This document shows, piece after piece, positions 23,413-34,429 of a stretch of DNA of 64,000 nucleotides; positions within the stretch are counted from its first letter, which is position 1; each line of letters opens with the position of its first letter. The notes under the pieces are model-generated. The model did not search any database. It had not been told where the DNA came from and saw only the letters and a list, made by a program, of their open reading frames with translations. Source of the DNA: Bretschneidera sinensis (lineage: Eukaryota; Streptophyta; Magnoliopsida; Brassicales; Akaniaceae); NCBI GenBank assembly GCA_023935145.1, contig CM043700.1:105864400-105928399 (forward strand), in the 5' to 3' direction. Made by a program: the position numbers and the translations under genes.

Positions 23413-25010
23413 CACCCCCAAAGTTACATATTGCTAGTCCCTTAGCAATACAAAACAAAAAACTAATTGAAAAACAATAACAAAGATAAATTCATCATTC
23501 ATAATATCTAAAAATTTGAGTCATACACAAAACCATGATATTTATTCATGAGCAGGCTTAAAATATAAACACATCTTATTCAAGGCTGGTTAAAGCATCA
23601 CAAGTCTAACTTAGTGTGTGGTGAATTAACACATAAAAGATGAAGCGTCCAAATAACTCTAATATGTAGTGTTTTGGTGTCTCAACATTCATTGAATTTC
23701 CTATCAGAATGAACAATAATGGCATAGTTTTATTTATTTCTTTTTCTTTTATTATGAGATTTTTGCTATATTGAGTTCCTTTAAGCTTTCTAATTGACCC
23801 ATGTAGCGAGTGTTTAGCCAAGGCATTAGGTGTAAAGACACCCCTAAGGACTTACTAACTCGAGTAAAAAAGGCTACGAAACTAACTGGTCTTAATGCTG
23901 CCAAGAAAAATTCCCACCTTTTGACGTGAACACTCACTGCTTACTGACGCAAGAGGTCCAGTTACTCAGTGGAAACTATATTTAATGATCATTATAAGCA
24001 CAATTCCCACCTTTTGACATGAGCACTCACTGTTTACTAAGGTAAGAGATCTAGTTACTCAGTGGAAACTTTATTTAATGATCATTAGGAGCATTTTATT
24101 TTCTCTTTTTATGCAATAATTTTTTTTTCTATTTTTCTGTGACAAAGTATTCTTCTAACAAGTTATCCGATTACAGTTAGGCCATGAAAACATACACATA
24201 AAAATTATATGTCATACCCCACACATTTATGTGCTAATGTGCTCGTTGAACACTCACTGTTTACTAAGGTAAGAGGTCCAGTTACTCAGTGGAAACTTTA
24301 TTTAATGATCATTAGGAGCATTTTATTTTCTCTTTTTATGCAATAATTTTATTTTCTATTTTTCTATGACAAAGTATTCTTCTAACAAGTTATCCGATTA
24401 CAGTTAGGCCATGAAAACATACACATAAAAATTATATGTCATACCCCACACATTTATGTGCTAATGTGCTCGTGTCAGATTTAGATCAAACTTTTGAATT
24501 CTTAAATGCCTTGAAGTAAGTAATTAAACTTTTAAAACTTTATTATTAGACCACATGTTCTAGATTTTAAGTTTATTGATGAAATCTTATCATAATATTT
24601 GTTTAAATCAACCAAAATTTTCAAAACAATATGAACATGCATTTATCTTTTCAATAATACTAAAAAAAACTAGGACAGAGTGTGTGAATGTGTCTCCCAT
24701 ACCCCCAAACTTAATTTACACATTGTCCCTAATGTGTGAGTGACATGAAAAGATCTGACCTAAGAGATGGAGAACTAGATGGCTGGTATAGATCGTTACA
24801 CACCCTCAAACTTGAACTGATGCACACACATTGTCCCTAAAAAAGAAAAACAAACGTAATACCGAAAAACAAGAGATACTAATAATAAACAGTTATAAAA
24901 ATAAATACTAACAATAAATGTGAAAAACACTAAAAATAAAAGGATATGTTGTGGGATGCCTCCCATGAGCGCTAAGTTTTATGTCTTTAGCCAGACACTC
25001 TTATTCCCTC
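23413..25010 (-). other. Athila-2 polypurine tract and 3' UTR with tandem repeats
   Basis: PPT AACTTTGGGGGTG (minus) at 23413-23425; extra PPT-like copies at 24711-24722 and, altered, at 24801-24812. The 92-bp family repeat is at about 23915-24110. A larger unit of 227 bases is tandemly duplicated (24021-24247 and 24248-24474). The conserved hairpin ACACATTG-TCCCT-AATGTGT lies near 24718-24738. At about 25010 the UTR joins pol linker sequence, which is the deletion junction. Confidence 0.8.
24021..24474 (-). repeat. 227-bp direct tandem duplication in Athila-2 3' UTR
   Basis: Copies start at 24021 (GAGCACTCACTG) and 24248 (GAACACTCACTG) and end with TGTGCTAATGTGCTCG. They differ at only a few sites, so the duplication looks younger than the split between family members, which have a single copy. 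Confidence 0.9.
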
Positions 25011-25261
25011 CCAGAAAAACATAAGTTAAATGCACCCACAACTACTTCAAATCCAAATTTGGTGCTTGGATGCTTTGGAGAAGCCTCAAGGATGTGCACA
25101 GCTTCAATGATGTTATCAGTAACATCTGCAGATTCTGGCTCAATAGCTGCTCTTGTGAAAGCATGGGTGAGGGTGGACTCCAATGGATTAAGGTGATGGA
25201 CCTGAGAAACTTCCTCAACAACACTTTGTATCATGCATACATTAAAACATTTCATACCATC
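25011..25261 (-). pseudogene. Athila-2 pol linker remnant
   Basis: Reads MKCFNVCMIQSVVEE, VHHLNPLESTLTHAF and VHILEASPKHPS, then ends in LCFSGRE at the deletion junction. It corresponds to the segment upstream of RT in Athila-1 (8500-8660); the RT itself is missing. Confidence 0.75.
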
Positions 25262-25783
25262 TTAGGGTAATTTTAATGCATCAAATATTTTGAATTCAAC
25301 CTTTTCACCATTTACCTTCATACTTACAATACCCTTTTTCACACAAATTTTTGTATCATCAGCTCTCATAAAGGATCTTCCTAAGATGATGGGCAAAGGA
25401 AATGGCATAGAAGATTCTTCCATATCTAATACAATAAAATCAGTAGGTAAAATAAATGGACCTACCTTTACCAAAATATCCTCAAGAATACCTCTTAGTC
25501 TTTTGATACTTCTATTTACCAGTTGCAAGGTGATGTAAGTTGGTTGAAGTTCCCCCAAACTTAGTGTCTTGAATAAAGTGTATGGCAGCAAGTTGACACC
25601 AGCCCCTAGATCCAATAGTGCATGCTCAAAAATCTGGTCACCTATCCTGCAAGGAATTATAAAACTACCTGTATCTTTTATCTTGGGTGGCAGTTTCCTT
25701 AATAATACCGCACTTACCTCTTCAGTTAAAGCCACTGTTTCATGCTCCTGAAACTTTCTTTTATTTGTGCAACAATCTTTCAA
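25262..25783 (-). CDS. Athila-2 protease, open reading frame
   Basis: About 173 residues, open. EHETVALTEEVSAVLLRKLP leads into the active-site segment ALLDLGAGVNLLPYTLF (DLGA), followed by RLRGILEDILVKVGPFILP and LPIILGRSFMRADDTKI. It is a retropepsin-like aspartic protease that would process Gag-Pol. It is the least damaged protease in the window; in the original element it was part of the polyprotein, so the ATG at its start is not a true start. Confidence 0.75.
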   Translation of the reverse strand: MKDCCTNKRKFQEHETVALTEEVSAVLLRKLPPKIKDTGSFIIPCRIGDQIFEHALLDLGAGVNLLPYTLFKTLSLGELQPTYITLQLVNRSIKRLRGILEDILVKVGPFILPTDFIVLDMEESSMPFPLPIILGRSFMRADDTKICVKKGIVSMKVNGEKVEFKIFDALKLP

Positions 25784-26815
25784 AAATTTAGCATAAGCAG
25801 GTATTTGTTGAATTGCATCTAATAAAGGAATGTTTATTTCTACTTACCACAAAGTTTCAAAGATATCAAGCAGTTTATTTTCTTTCTTTTGTTTTACTAA
25901 CCTTTGCCGGAAGGGTGGTGCATTCACCTTCTCCATCTCACTTACCTTTGATGCCGATGGTTTCTTTAGAGATGCTTTTGTAGACTCATCGGTTCCTATG
26001 ACCTTACCATTCCTAAGAGTTGTGACAGCCTTCAGTTGCTGGTGCCCCCCTGGGTTAGGTAGTTTTTGAGCTGGAAGCTCACCTTGCTTTCTGCCACTCA
26101 GTTCCTTGGCCAATTGCCCCATTTTTTTTACCTCTAGCCTTTGAATAGCTTGTTCATGTTTTGTAATGGTTTGTCTTAGTCCAAAATTGCCTTTCATCTG
26201 CTATAAATTGATCTTGTGAGGTCATCAACTGTTGTTGCTGAGTTGCCAATTGCCTCACAAGATTCTCTAGGTCATTTTTTTCGATATAGGAACTGAGTGG
26301 GTTGCTTGTTGGGGGTTCCTTTGCTGCCCTTGATGGTTCAGGGCATTCTGATTATTGTTTTAAGAGAAGTTTGGGTGGTTTCACCATCCAAGATTGTAAG
26401 TGTTTGCACATGGATTATTCTTTGGCAGATAGTTGTTTGGTCCCACATAATTCGCTTGCTCTGGATCTGTAGATGAATATAAAGGACATGTCTCAGTATT
26501 ATGATCAAAATGAGAACATAAAGCATATACCTGGAGTGGTGTAACTAGTGGATTTGGTGAGGTGTTCTGAGCAGTCATGGCTTTAACAAGCAGATCTAGT
26601 TTCCTCTCCACAACAGCTATTTGGGTAGAGGATCCACCATTTAAAGTCACCTCATACATACCTTTGCTCTTGGATCATTGTCTACCTCTAGAGGAGAATT
26701 GCCGGGTGTGCTCACTTAATGTTTCGAACAATTCCATGGCTTCTCCACTGCTCTTCTCCATCAGCACACTTCCATAACCTGAATCCACAATACTTTTATT
26801 AGTATCACTTAAATC
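25784..26815 (-). pseudogene. Athila-2 gag, C-terminal half with zinc-knuckle-like segment
   Basis: Pieces in order: a segment corresponding to SDLNKGIVDSGCGGVLMEKS, then MYEVTLNGGSSTQIAVVERK, CSHFDHNTETCPLYSS (knuckle-like, C..H....C arrangement), NPCANTYNLGW, a Q-rich stretch, QLAKELSGRKQGELPAQKLP and VNAPPFRQRLVKQKKE. Stops lie between the pieces, for example after RKFF..FY at 26816 and near 25844. Confidence 0.78.
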
Positions 26816-27478
26816 TTAATAGAAAGCTTGTACCAGTTCATCCTGAGGTAAAGTATGTTGTGGGCATTTGAGTAGCAGCTCATTGAAATGTCCCCATGCT
26901 TCAAAGAACAGGTCTCCATCCTTCTGTTGGAAAGATTGAATCTTATTCCCCATTTGTCTTGTCTTTTGAGCTGGGAAGAACTTCCTTAGGAACTTACTGG
27001 CCAACTCTGCCCAAGTATGGATAGAAACTACAGGCAATGAATTGTACCATAGTTTCGCATTATCTTTTAATGAAAAAGGGAAAAGAATTAACTTGATTCC
27101 CTCTTGGTCTAGGCCCCGGATATGCTGGAACTTGTAGAGATCAAAGAATTCCCAAAGGTGCAAGTGTGGATCTTCAGCAGGTGTACCCTTAAGTTGAGTC
27201 AATGCACTGAGTATTTGTGGAGATACGTAATAATTGCCTTCCACCTCTGGCTGATAAGCGATACATGATGGCTGGTCGAGGTTCCGTGGGATGAAGGATT
27301 GCTTCATAAGTCTTCGTTCAGGTGGTTGTTGGTTTTCTAGCTGTTCCGCCATTGGTGCTTCTCCCTCGAATTCTTCTTCTACCTCCTTAACATTGTCTCT
27401 AAGCCTTTGTATAATGGTTTGCTTAAGCTTTGCATCAAGGGGAAAGAAAGTGGGATTCCTGGATCGAAGCCCTTGCAT
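26816..27478 (-). CDS. Athila-2 gag, N-terminal 220 residues, open
   Basis: Starts MQGLRSRNPTFFPLDAK at 27478. It contains an acidic segment EVEEEFEGEAPMAEQ, then the retrotransposon gag domain: GLDQEGIKLILFPFSLKDN, AKLWYNSLPVVSIHTWAELA, SKFLRKFFPAQKTR and FFEAWGHFNELLLKCP. It ends DELVQAFY with a stop where the other copies continue. This is the cleanest gag N-terminus in the window, and it defines the shared start used for Athila-1 and -3. Confidence 0.82.
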   Translation of the reverse strand: MQGLRSRNPTFFPLDAKLKQTIIQRLRDNVKEVEEEFEGEAPMAEQLENQQPPERRLMKQSFIPRNLDQPSCIAYQPEVEGNYYVSPQILSALTQLKGTPAEDPHLHLWEFFDLYKFQHIRGLDQEGIKLILFPFSLKDNAKLWYNSLPVVSIHTWAELASKFLRKFFPAQKTRQMGNKIQSFQQKDGDLFFEAWGHFNELLLKCPQHTLPQDELVQAFY

Positions 27479-27540
27479 GAATCAGCAAAACCACTTTAGT
27501 GCAGCAGTTTCAGTGTTGCTACTTAGGTAACCTCTGCCTC

Positions 27541-27590
27541 AAATGCGCTCGATCGCACCAAGGAGTGCACTCAATCGCAGTGCCACAGAA
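27541..27590 (-). promoter_or_regulatory. CGATCGCAC motif pair in Athila-2 gag leader
   Basis: TGCGCTCGATCGCACC and GCACTCAATCGCAG lie between the primer site and the gag start, matching the position seen in Athila-1 and -3. The role is unknown. Confidence 0.5.
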
Positions 27591-27718
27591 TACTCTACTG
27601 TAGTACCTGAAACAAAACAGAAAACGAAAAATAAATTAGGTTTATGAAGAAATAGACTAAAACAAAATAAAAAAATAAAAATGAATGAAAAATAATCGTA
27701 AACAGAAATTTAGCGCAA

Positions 27719-27735
27719 TCCTCGGCAATGGCGCC
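27719..27735 (-). other. Primer binding site, tRNA-Asp type (Athila-2)
   Basis: The minus strand reads TGGCGCCATTGCCGAGG, beginning a few bases inside the 5' LTR; close to the tRNA-Asp 3' end complement with two changes. Confidence 0.83.
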
Positions 27736-27742
27736 AAAAAAT

Positions 27743-29016
27743 TGTCGTGCAAAAACCTACCTAAATTAATAAGCAAATATTTGAATGATTTTACTTGCAA
27801 GCGCATAAGGTCAATAGTAGAATAGTGTGCAAATGCGAGATCATCTCCACTGGGATTGGTGAATTTCGTTTTAGAATCAGTTTCACAATATAAAATGATA
27901 GAAATAAATATTGAGTTTGAATTTGATAATGATAGAAACATAGGGTTTTGATATCCACCACTAATCATACTTTCCAATAAGTAATGTGCCAGTGCTCTAA
28001 CCCTACTATGAATACCTAATGTTTGTCAACCTAAGGGCTTGGTCCACTCTTTAAGCTATTGATCTCCCAAAGCAACGAGTTAGGCATAGTGTATACTCTA
28101 GCTCTTCTCTCTATTAAGGGATTCAACATGGTGTATACTGAGTTATTCCTAAAGAGAGCATAAGATTTGTGGAAATCGACAACCACACGAAACCTTGGGT
28201 ATGGTGTATACTCCCGGTTTCCCATGTTGATTAACCCAAGAACCCGGCGTGGATTTCCTTTGTTACTATTTTCAGACACAAGACTCGGTCATCCAAATTG
28301 ATCTAACTAACTAATCCATACCACATGCATATATTGATCAGACAAACACAAATGAGGAATTCAATAAAAGAGACATTAATCAATTAAAGCATCATAATAC
28401 AGTTATTGCAAAGGCAACAATACTCATATATGGAAAAACATAATTAGGGCTTCAATCGAGCCCTATTAGTAAGCTAGTTACATATGGTGTTTATGCTAAA
28501 CATCATCATAACATAAAATAAGTAGAAAAGAATAAACCCAAAAATACTGTGGAGAAGAGTTGTTAGTTCATCTCTAAAGCTCCAAACTAAAAAGAATATT
28601 CCAATTATTGTTTTTGTGTTTTACATGTCTATTTATAAGGTTCTAAGGACACATCGAAACCCTAATTTCCAAAACAAGACCTGAACTATTCTTTTCAAAA
28701 CTGGCTCTACTGTTTTACTGCAAATGCGCGCTCGATCCCATGCTTTTGCATTCGAGCACAGGGTTATCCTCGAGCTTTCTATGTGTGCGCACGAGTGCTT
28801 GTGCGCTCAATCACACTTTTCTGTGCTCGATCGCACTTGGCTGCTTTCAGGTCTTCTAGATTTCTTCCTTTGAGTTCCAAAATGCTACATTTTCTCCAAG
28901 AACCTATAAAAACATAGAAGACACAAAAATGAAGTAAAATATAATAAAATACATAAACAAAAAGCTTAATAAATGTAAATTAAAGGGCTTAAATATGAAT
29001 ATTTAAGCACTTATCA
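27743..29016 (-). repeat. Athila-2 5' LTR
   Basis: Direct repeat of 22135-23412. Minus strand TGATAAGTGC to GCACGACA. TATA box 28629-28637; CGCTCGATC/CGATCGCAC cluster at 28725-28840. It contains the 82-codon LTR open frame at 28031-28279. Confidence 0.9.
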
Positions 29017-29021
29017 TTCGT

Positions 29022-29690
29022 ACCAGTGTCTCCAAGGCTAAGCATATGCATTGCTACTCATGTGCTCGGACCAATGTCTCTATGGCCGAGGATATTGACT
29101 GAAGCTCATATGTTCGGACCAACGTCTCCAAGACCGAGCGTATCGACTACTGTTCATACTCTCGGACCAGTGTCTCCAAGGCTGAGCATATTGGATGCTA
29201 CTCATGTGCTCGGACCAATGTCTCCAAGTCGAGCATATTGATTGAAGCTCATATGCTCGGACCAGCATCTCCAAGGCCGAGCATATTGATTGCAGCTCAT
29301 ATGCTCGGACCAACATCTCCAAGGTTGAGCGTATTGATTGTTGCTCATATGCTCAGACCAGTGTCTTTAAGGCCGAGCATATTGATTGCTACTCATGTTC
29401 TCAGACCAAAGTTCCCAACACCGAGCATGTTAACTGAAGCTCATATGCTCAGACCAACATCTCCAAGGCTGATCATATTGACTGAAGCTCATATGCTCGG
29501 ACCAGCATCTCCAAAGCCGAGCATATTGACTGAGGCTCATATGCTCGGACCAACATCTCCAAGACCGAGCATATTGATTGCTATTCATGTGCTCGAACTA
29601 AAAGTCCCCAAGCCCGAGCATATTGATTATTACTCAAATGTTCGGCCTAATATCACCAAAAAAACAAAACATGTTGACCGAGGCTCACAT
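29022..29690 (+). repeat. 48-bp tandem array, right part (about 14 units)
   Basis: Continuation of 18286-22134 beyond Athila-2, with the same 48-base unit and the same variable segments. The last units decay, and the sequence runs into the polypurine tract. Confidence 0.9.
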
Positions 29691-29752
29691 GCTAAGACTC
29701 TTAACTCCAAGACTGAACCCTGCCATACTTCCTTAATGCACATAAATGTACT

Positions 29753-29771
29753 TAAGGAAGTGGGGGGCCTT
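29753..29771 (+). other. Polypurine tract of the Tat element
   Basis: AAGGAAGTGGGGGGCCTT directly before the 3' LTR start TGATACAGTC. It confirms the plus orientation of the Tat element. Confidence 0.75.
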
Positions 29772-30405
29772 TGATACAGTCAATACCTACACCCAATAGT
29801 GAACTAACACGTGGACAGCCTTGGACCAATGGCAAGGTAACACATGGATAGCCCTTGACCAACAGTTAGGCGACACGTGGGCAGCCCCTGAACCAACACC
29901 AATGTGACACGTGGACATCTCTACTCCCAATAAGAAGATGACATGTAGACAAGCTATTGATAGACCCATTTCCATCCCCAGACACCCTTGCCCAGACCTA
30001 TAAAAGCATAAATGCCAGGGAACCCTATTCCTGAACACCCCTGTCCAGACCAACAAGCGCAAATCTAGGGATTATGATCCTCTTTGGACACCCAGCCATA
30101 CCTACTTACAGAAGAACAGGATCTCTGGGATTTTCCATCCTTGGCACGTGGGCCGTCTCACCTCTGAAATAATATAAAATGACCAAGGTATGCAAATCCA
30201 GATTCAGAGACAATCCCATTTTTACATAACTGAAAGTACCAACATCTCTATTCCTTTAAAAACTTGTACTAACAAAGGCATCAGAGCGTCTTTGGAGACA
30301 TCACCCCCCTATCTCCTCTGGTGACTTTCTAGCTCACCTTGTTTTTCTTGTGTTGGCTCCCCCAAGAACCGGCCTCCAACTCAGCACATGTTTTTGGTAG
30401 CAACA
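29772..30405 (+). repeat. Tat 3' LTR
   Basis: Begins TGATACAGTC after the PPT and ends near GGTAGCAACA, about 634 bases. TATA box TATAAAAT at 30173-30180. The U5 part AAAGGCATCAGAGCGTCTTT is characteristic of Tat LTRs. Near the start, short repeats of the form ACACGTGGACAGCC recur (29810-29945). The right border cannot be proven because the partner LTR is outside the window. Confidence 0.78.
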
Positions 30406-30849
30406 CATATAAATACAAAGGAGCACCAAATCATGGATAAGAGATGACCAAAAGCTGGCAAAATAAGACAAATGAAATTTTAAAAAAAAAAGTAGCAAGT
30501 GATATCATTTCATGACTTCATAGAAGCCCAATCAAGGAAAGAAATGTAAGCATGACAACCCAGTAAATAGGAAATTCATAAAATAACAATGCCAATTGTT
30601 GTTGTTTACTTTATATATATACATATAAAAAAAACTTATCATAAAAATAATGTCAATTGTTGAATATTTTTTCACATTACAATTTGGACTTTGTAAATTC
30701 CATCTAATATATTCATCACAGGAACATATAATTAGCCCCCTATAAAAGTGAAAGGAAAAAAAAAAACATCTCCAAAAATTTGACCACATTATGGACAAGT
30801 TTCTTTATCATATATCAAAATACTTATTTTTCACAAATTAATCAAACAC
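30406..30849. other. Intergenic DNA
   Basis: AT-rich; no gene, repeat or element end recognised. Confidence 0.5.
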
Positions 30850-30899
30850 AACTTTATTGGCTCCATTGAGGTTGATGACTTGTTGTTTGTGGAGGAATA

Positions 30900-32440
30900 G
30901 AGTATGAAGGAATCTATTTGCTGGTTCTACAAGTCTCTCTTCAATGAGATATGTTTTAATGGTCGAATTTGGATGGTTTGGAATTTTCTGTTCTTAATGT
31001 TAGTGAAGCAATTTGGATCGAACGCCCTTTTGATGAGGAAGAGATTCTTTATACTCTTAGGGAGTATAATGGGGATAAAGCCTTAGGTCCCGATACTTTT
31101 TCTATGGCTTTCCTTAAACACAATTGGGATGTCCTTAAAGGGGATATCCTTAGGCTCTTTGAGGAGTTCCACTTCTTGGATGGTTTTATGGATAGCCTTC
31201 CACCTTCATTGTTCTTATTTTGAAGAAAGTGGGTGCTTCCAATATCAAATATTTTGGGTCTACTAGCCTGGAAGGTTGCATTTATAAACTTCTTTTGAAG
31301 GTCCTCACTTGTAGATTAAAAAAAATGATCTCTAAAGTGGTGAGTCCTTTCCAAAATGCTTTTATAGATGGAAAGCAAATTTTGGATGCCGCCTTGATTG
31401 CTAATGAAGTGGCGGATTCCCATATAAAATATGGAGGGGGAGGGGTGATTTGCAAGCTAGACATGGAAAAAAGCCTTTGATAATGTGAGTTGGAGCCTGT
31501 GATTTACATTTTGAAGAAGGTGGGATTTAGAGATAAGTGGTGCAAGTGGATTTATAAGTGTATTTCTTCAACATCCTTTTCGATCCTTGTTAATGGATGT
31601 CCTTTCAGTTATTTTAAAGACTCTCAAGATTTGAGACAAAAGGGATCCGCTATCATCTTTTTTGTTTACTTTGGTTATGGAGGCTTTGAGCAAAATGTTG
31701 TCAAAGGAAGTTAAGAGGGGACTCTTTAGTGACTTTAAGGTGGGCAGATAGGGAAGAAGTATGAGTGTTTCTCATCTTCTCTTTGTCTCTTTGCCGAGAT
31801 ACAATTGTTTTTTGTTGGGCGGAAGCTTATCAAATCTTGCATCTTCGGTGTGTTCTTCTCTGTTTTGAGGTGGTCTGGGGGCTCAAAGTCAATATTAGTA
31901 ACAGTGATTTGATTCCTCTTGGTGAGAACATTAATGGTCATTTTCTTGCAAGTTTGTCGAGGTACAAGGAGGGGACACTTCGTTTTACTTATATTGGTCT
32001 CCCTCTTGGTGCCAAATTTAAAGATTAAGGTGTATGGAATCCCATTATGGAAAGATATGAAAAGTGGTTAGCCGAATGGAAGAATCTTCTTCTCTCTAAA
32101 TGAGGAAGACTCACTGTCATTAAAAACATTCTCTCTAGTATCTCTATCTATTTTATGTCCTTGTTTCATACCCCTAGTGTTGTGGCTAAGAGGTTGGAAT
32201 TCAAAGAACATTCATTTGGGAAAATATAGGGGAGGAGCAGTAATATCACTTGGTGAGATGAGGAGTGGTTAAGCAACCGTTAGATAGTAGGGGGCTTGGT
32301 ATGATGTCCCTTACCTTGTTCAATAAAGCTTTGTTGGGGAAATGGTTATGGAGATTTGTTGTGGAAAGGGATCATTTTTGGAGGAAAGTGTGAAAGCTAA
32401 GTTAGAAATGGATTCTTGCGTGTAGATATCTAAGAAAAGA
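30900..32440 (+). pseudogene. LINE reverse transcriptase domain, broken
   Basis: Pieces in different frames: FDEEEILYTLREYNGDKALG then PDTFSMAFLKHNWDVLKGDI (30969-31223); a GCIYKLLLKVLTCRLKKMIS and FQNAFIDGKQILDAALIANE segment (31220-31480); ILKKVGFRDKWCKWIYKCIS and VNGCPFSYFKDSQDLRQKG (31490-31714, where LRQGDPLSP is expected). The catalytic YADD is not readable, and the following region to 32440 is out of frame. These are typical plant non-LTR RT blocks. Confidence 0.82.
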
Positions 32441-33347
32441 AGGGGGGCTTACGATGTAGGAGTATGGAGTTGGATTTGGAATGGATGGGAAGCCTTGAGT
32501 CCTCATCTTTCGGTGATGGTTGGTGATGAGAAGAGAACGCGTCTTTCGCGTGATTCATGGTTTGGAAACACCCCTTTTAAAGACTGGTTCTCAGAGATCT
32601 TTGATATTGTGAGGGATAAAAAAGTTTTATTTCTTCTTTCATCTCGGTGGCCAATGGTGTCATCTCGTGGGATGTTCCTTTTATCTGCAATGTTAACGAT
32701 TGACAGGTTGCGAGGGTGAAAAGTTTCTTGGAAACTTTATATAGCTATAAGTTTCATTTATATAAAGAGGATGTGATTAGATGGAGGGACAACCTGGGCA
32801 AAGGTTTTGAGGTGAAATCTTTCTATAAGATTCTTCTAGTAGGGTCTCTTGTGGATGGCTCCACCAACTTCCCTTGGAAAGCAATTTGGTGCTCCGACAC
32901 CCAAACAAAGTGAGTTTTTTTTTTTTTTGTTGGAAGGCCTCTTTGGAAAAGATTCTAATGGTTGATAATTTGCAAAGGAGGGTGAGGGTGTTGGTGAACC
33001 ATTGTTTCATTTGCAAAGAATGTAGTGAGTCCGTGTTTTATCAGTTGATGGAGTGTTATTTGGCTAGAGTCTTGTGGGAAATGGCTTATAAGATTTTGGG
33101 GGGTTTTTGGGTGTGCGCCGGATCGATGTTAGGTGAAGTGTGGGCTTGGAGTGGGTTTCGAGACTCTAAGAACCTCAAGCAAGCTTACTCTATGATCCCC
33201 ATTTCTATCTTATGGATAGTTTGGAATAAGAGGAACCGTAGAGTTTTTGAAGGCAAAGAGAGACCTATTGATGTAATCAGAGAAATGTGGTTCAATGATC
33301 TTATTTTTTGGGTCAAAGGGAATTCTTTTGTAAATAATTTGATATAG
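32441..33347 (+). pseudogene. LINE C-terminal region with zf-RVT-like domain
   Basis: Reads WNGWEALSPHLSVMVGDEKR and SWFGNTPFKDWFSEIFD, then FEVKSFYKILLVGS and FPWKAIWCSDTQTK. After a T-run (32913-32928) the frame continues FFCWKASLEKILMVDNLQRR, with CFICKECSESVFYQLMEC matching the cysteine/histidine-type cluster of zf-RVT. It ends IPISILWIVWNKRNRRVFEG and a stop at 33347. Confidence 0.8.
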
Positions 33348-33450
33348 TAGATTTTGTAGAGTCTCTCTCCTATAGATAGCCTTTGTACATGGGTTGCACC
33401 CCCTTGATTTGTCTTTTCTTTAATACATTTCATTTATCAAAAAAAGAAAT

Positions 33451-34429
33451 TAATATTCATGTTATTATGCTAAAAAAGTAACTAGTGTTCTATGCAACAA
33501 TTTTTACTCTGTTATAATTGCTCCAATTAGAGCTAAAAAGGTCAAAACCTAACAACAAAAGCATGCTACACTTGGTGTTCTTGGGTTAGAGCTAGGTGCT
33601 GCTCATTATTTTCTAATTCCAGGTGCAAAATATGTAGATATAAGAACATGGATGAATCATTAACTTGCCACCAGCAGGAGAAGCTGAGTTATCATGTTGT
33701 CATGTCAATGCTACTCAAGTGCCATATCAAATGGCAGTTTTTTTCCCTTTCAAGCAGACCTTCAATCCCTATTAAGTTTATTGATCTTTAGTTATTTATT
33801 CAAAGAGTTGTATTTTACAACAACGCATTTGAGCGTCAAAATGTGAAACACTTTGTAACAGACAATTCTACCAACTTAAAAAGAAACTGATGAAAGCGAA
33901 AATAGCTCTTGAGATTATGGGTATGGAATTTGAACAAATAGTTATATTTGAGATGTTATATTGAAGAGTTATTTAGTAGGTAGATTTTTGGACTAGTCAA
34001 CTATTATACGTAAAACAGAGGGCTTCAAAACCTAGTCAACTAACTGATGACTCCATTTAAATAGAAATAATGGAAATAATAGCAAGAGAAAAAAGTGCAT
34101 TAGTGTTGTGAGATGACTAGTTTCCCTAATATGAAAGTAGTCAAGAAAGACAAGAACAACCACAAAACAAGTTTCCCTGAGATTAATTGAAAATACTATT
34201 GAAAAAAGACATCAAGAATAAAATTGAAAAAAAGGGAACATGTACTGTAATCAGTGACGGCGGGGCTTTGAGAGTCACCGAAGAGCAGAAACTTCTATGA
34301 GAATTGAAACATTCCAGTGACATATCTGAAAAAGAAAAAGACAACAGCATGAAGAAAGAAAAGGGGAAGAAGCTTACTAAAAGGGAGGATGAGGAGGAGA
34401 TAGCGGGATGCTCTTGCCGTCGAAATAGA
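33451..34429. other. Intergenic DNA
   Basis: AT-rich; no gene recognised. Open frames near 34183-34437 are low complexity and lie antisense to the GA-rich stretch that follows. Confidence 0.45.

Larger units (their letters stand above)
22135..29016 (-). mobile_element. Athila-2: internally deleted Athila element, minus strand
   Basis: Same family as Athila-1 and -3. LTRs are at 22135-23412 and 27743-29016, with PBS at 27719-27735 and polypurine tract at 23413-23425. Flanks CTCGT (22130-22134) and TTCGT (29017-29021) form a target duplication with one mismatch, inside the Tat 48-bp array. The internal part keeps gag, protease and the first part of the pol linker, then joins the 3' UTR at about 25010. 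RT, RNase H, integrase and the env-like ORF are absent. It is therefore non-autonomous. Confidence 0.9.
1..30405 (+). mobile_element. Ty3/gypsy Tat-lineage retrotransposon, 5' end outside window, split by two Athila insertions
   Basis: Three separated pieces (1-760, 13371-22134, 29022-30405) join into one plus-strand element: RT, RNase H, a second RNase H, integrase, antisense ORF, tandem array, polypurine tract and 3' LTR. The RT reading frame stops at the Athila-1 border (760) and resumes as RNase H just past it (13371). The 48-bp array stops at 22134 and resumes at 29022. A second RNase H after the first, an antisense ORF after pol, and tandem repeats in the 3' UTR are known traits of the Tat/Retand/Ogre group. 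Many stops and frameshifts show that it is dead. The 5' LTR, gag and protease are outside the window, so its own target duplication cannot be checked. Confidence 0.85.
30850..33450 (+). mobile_element. L1-type LINE, 5' truncated, plus strand
   Basis: Contains RT fragments followed by a zf-RVT-like C-terminal region and a 3' UTR ending TTTATCAAAAAAAG (about 33435-33447). No endonuclease domain is seen, so the copy is 5' truncated or eroded. AAATTAAT occurs just before (about 30836) and just after the A-run (about 33448) and could be part of a target duplication, but this is weak. Confidence 0.8.

Noticed and set aside
30836..33456. AAATTAAT flanking the LINE as a target duplication.
   Set aside because: Only eight AT-rich bases and the 5' border is uncertain; kept as a remark, not as a feature.
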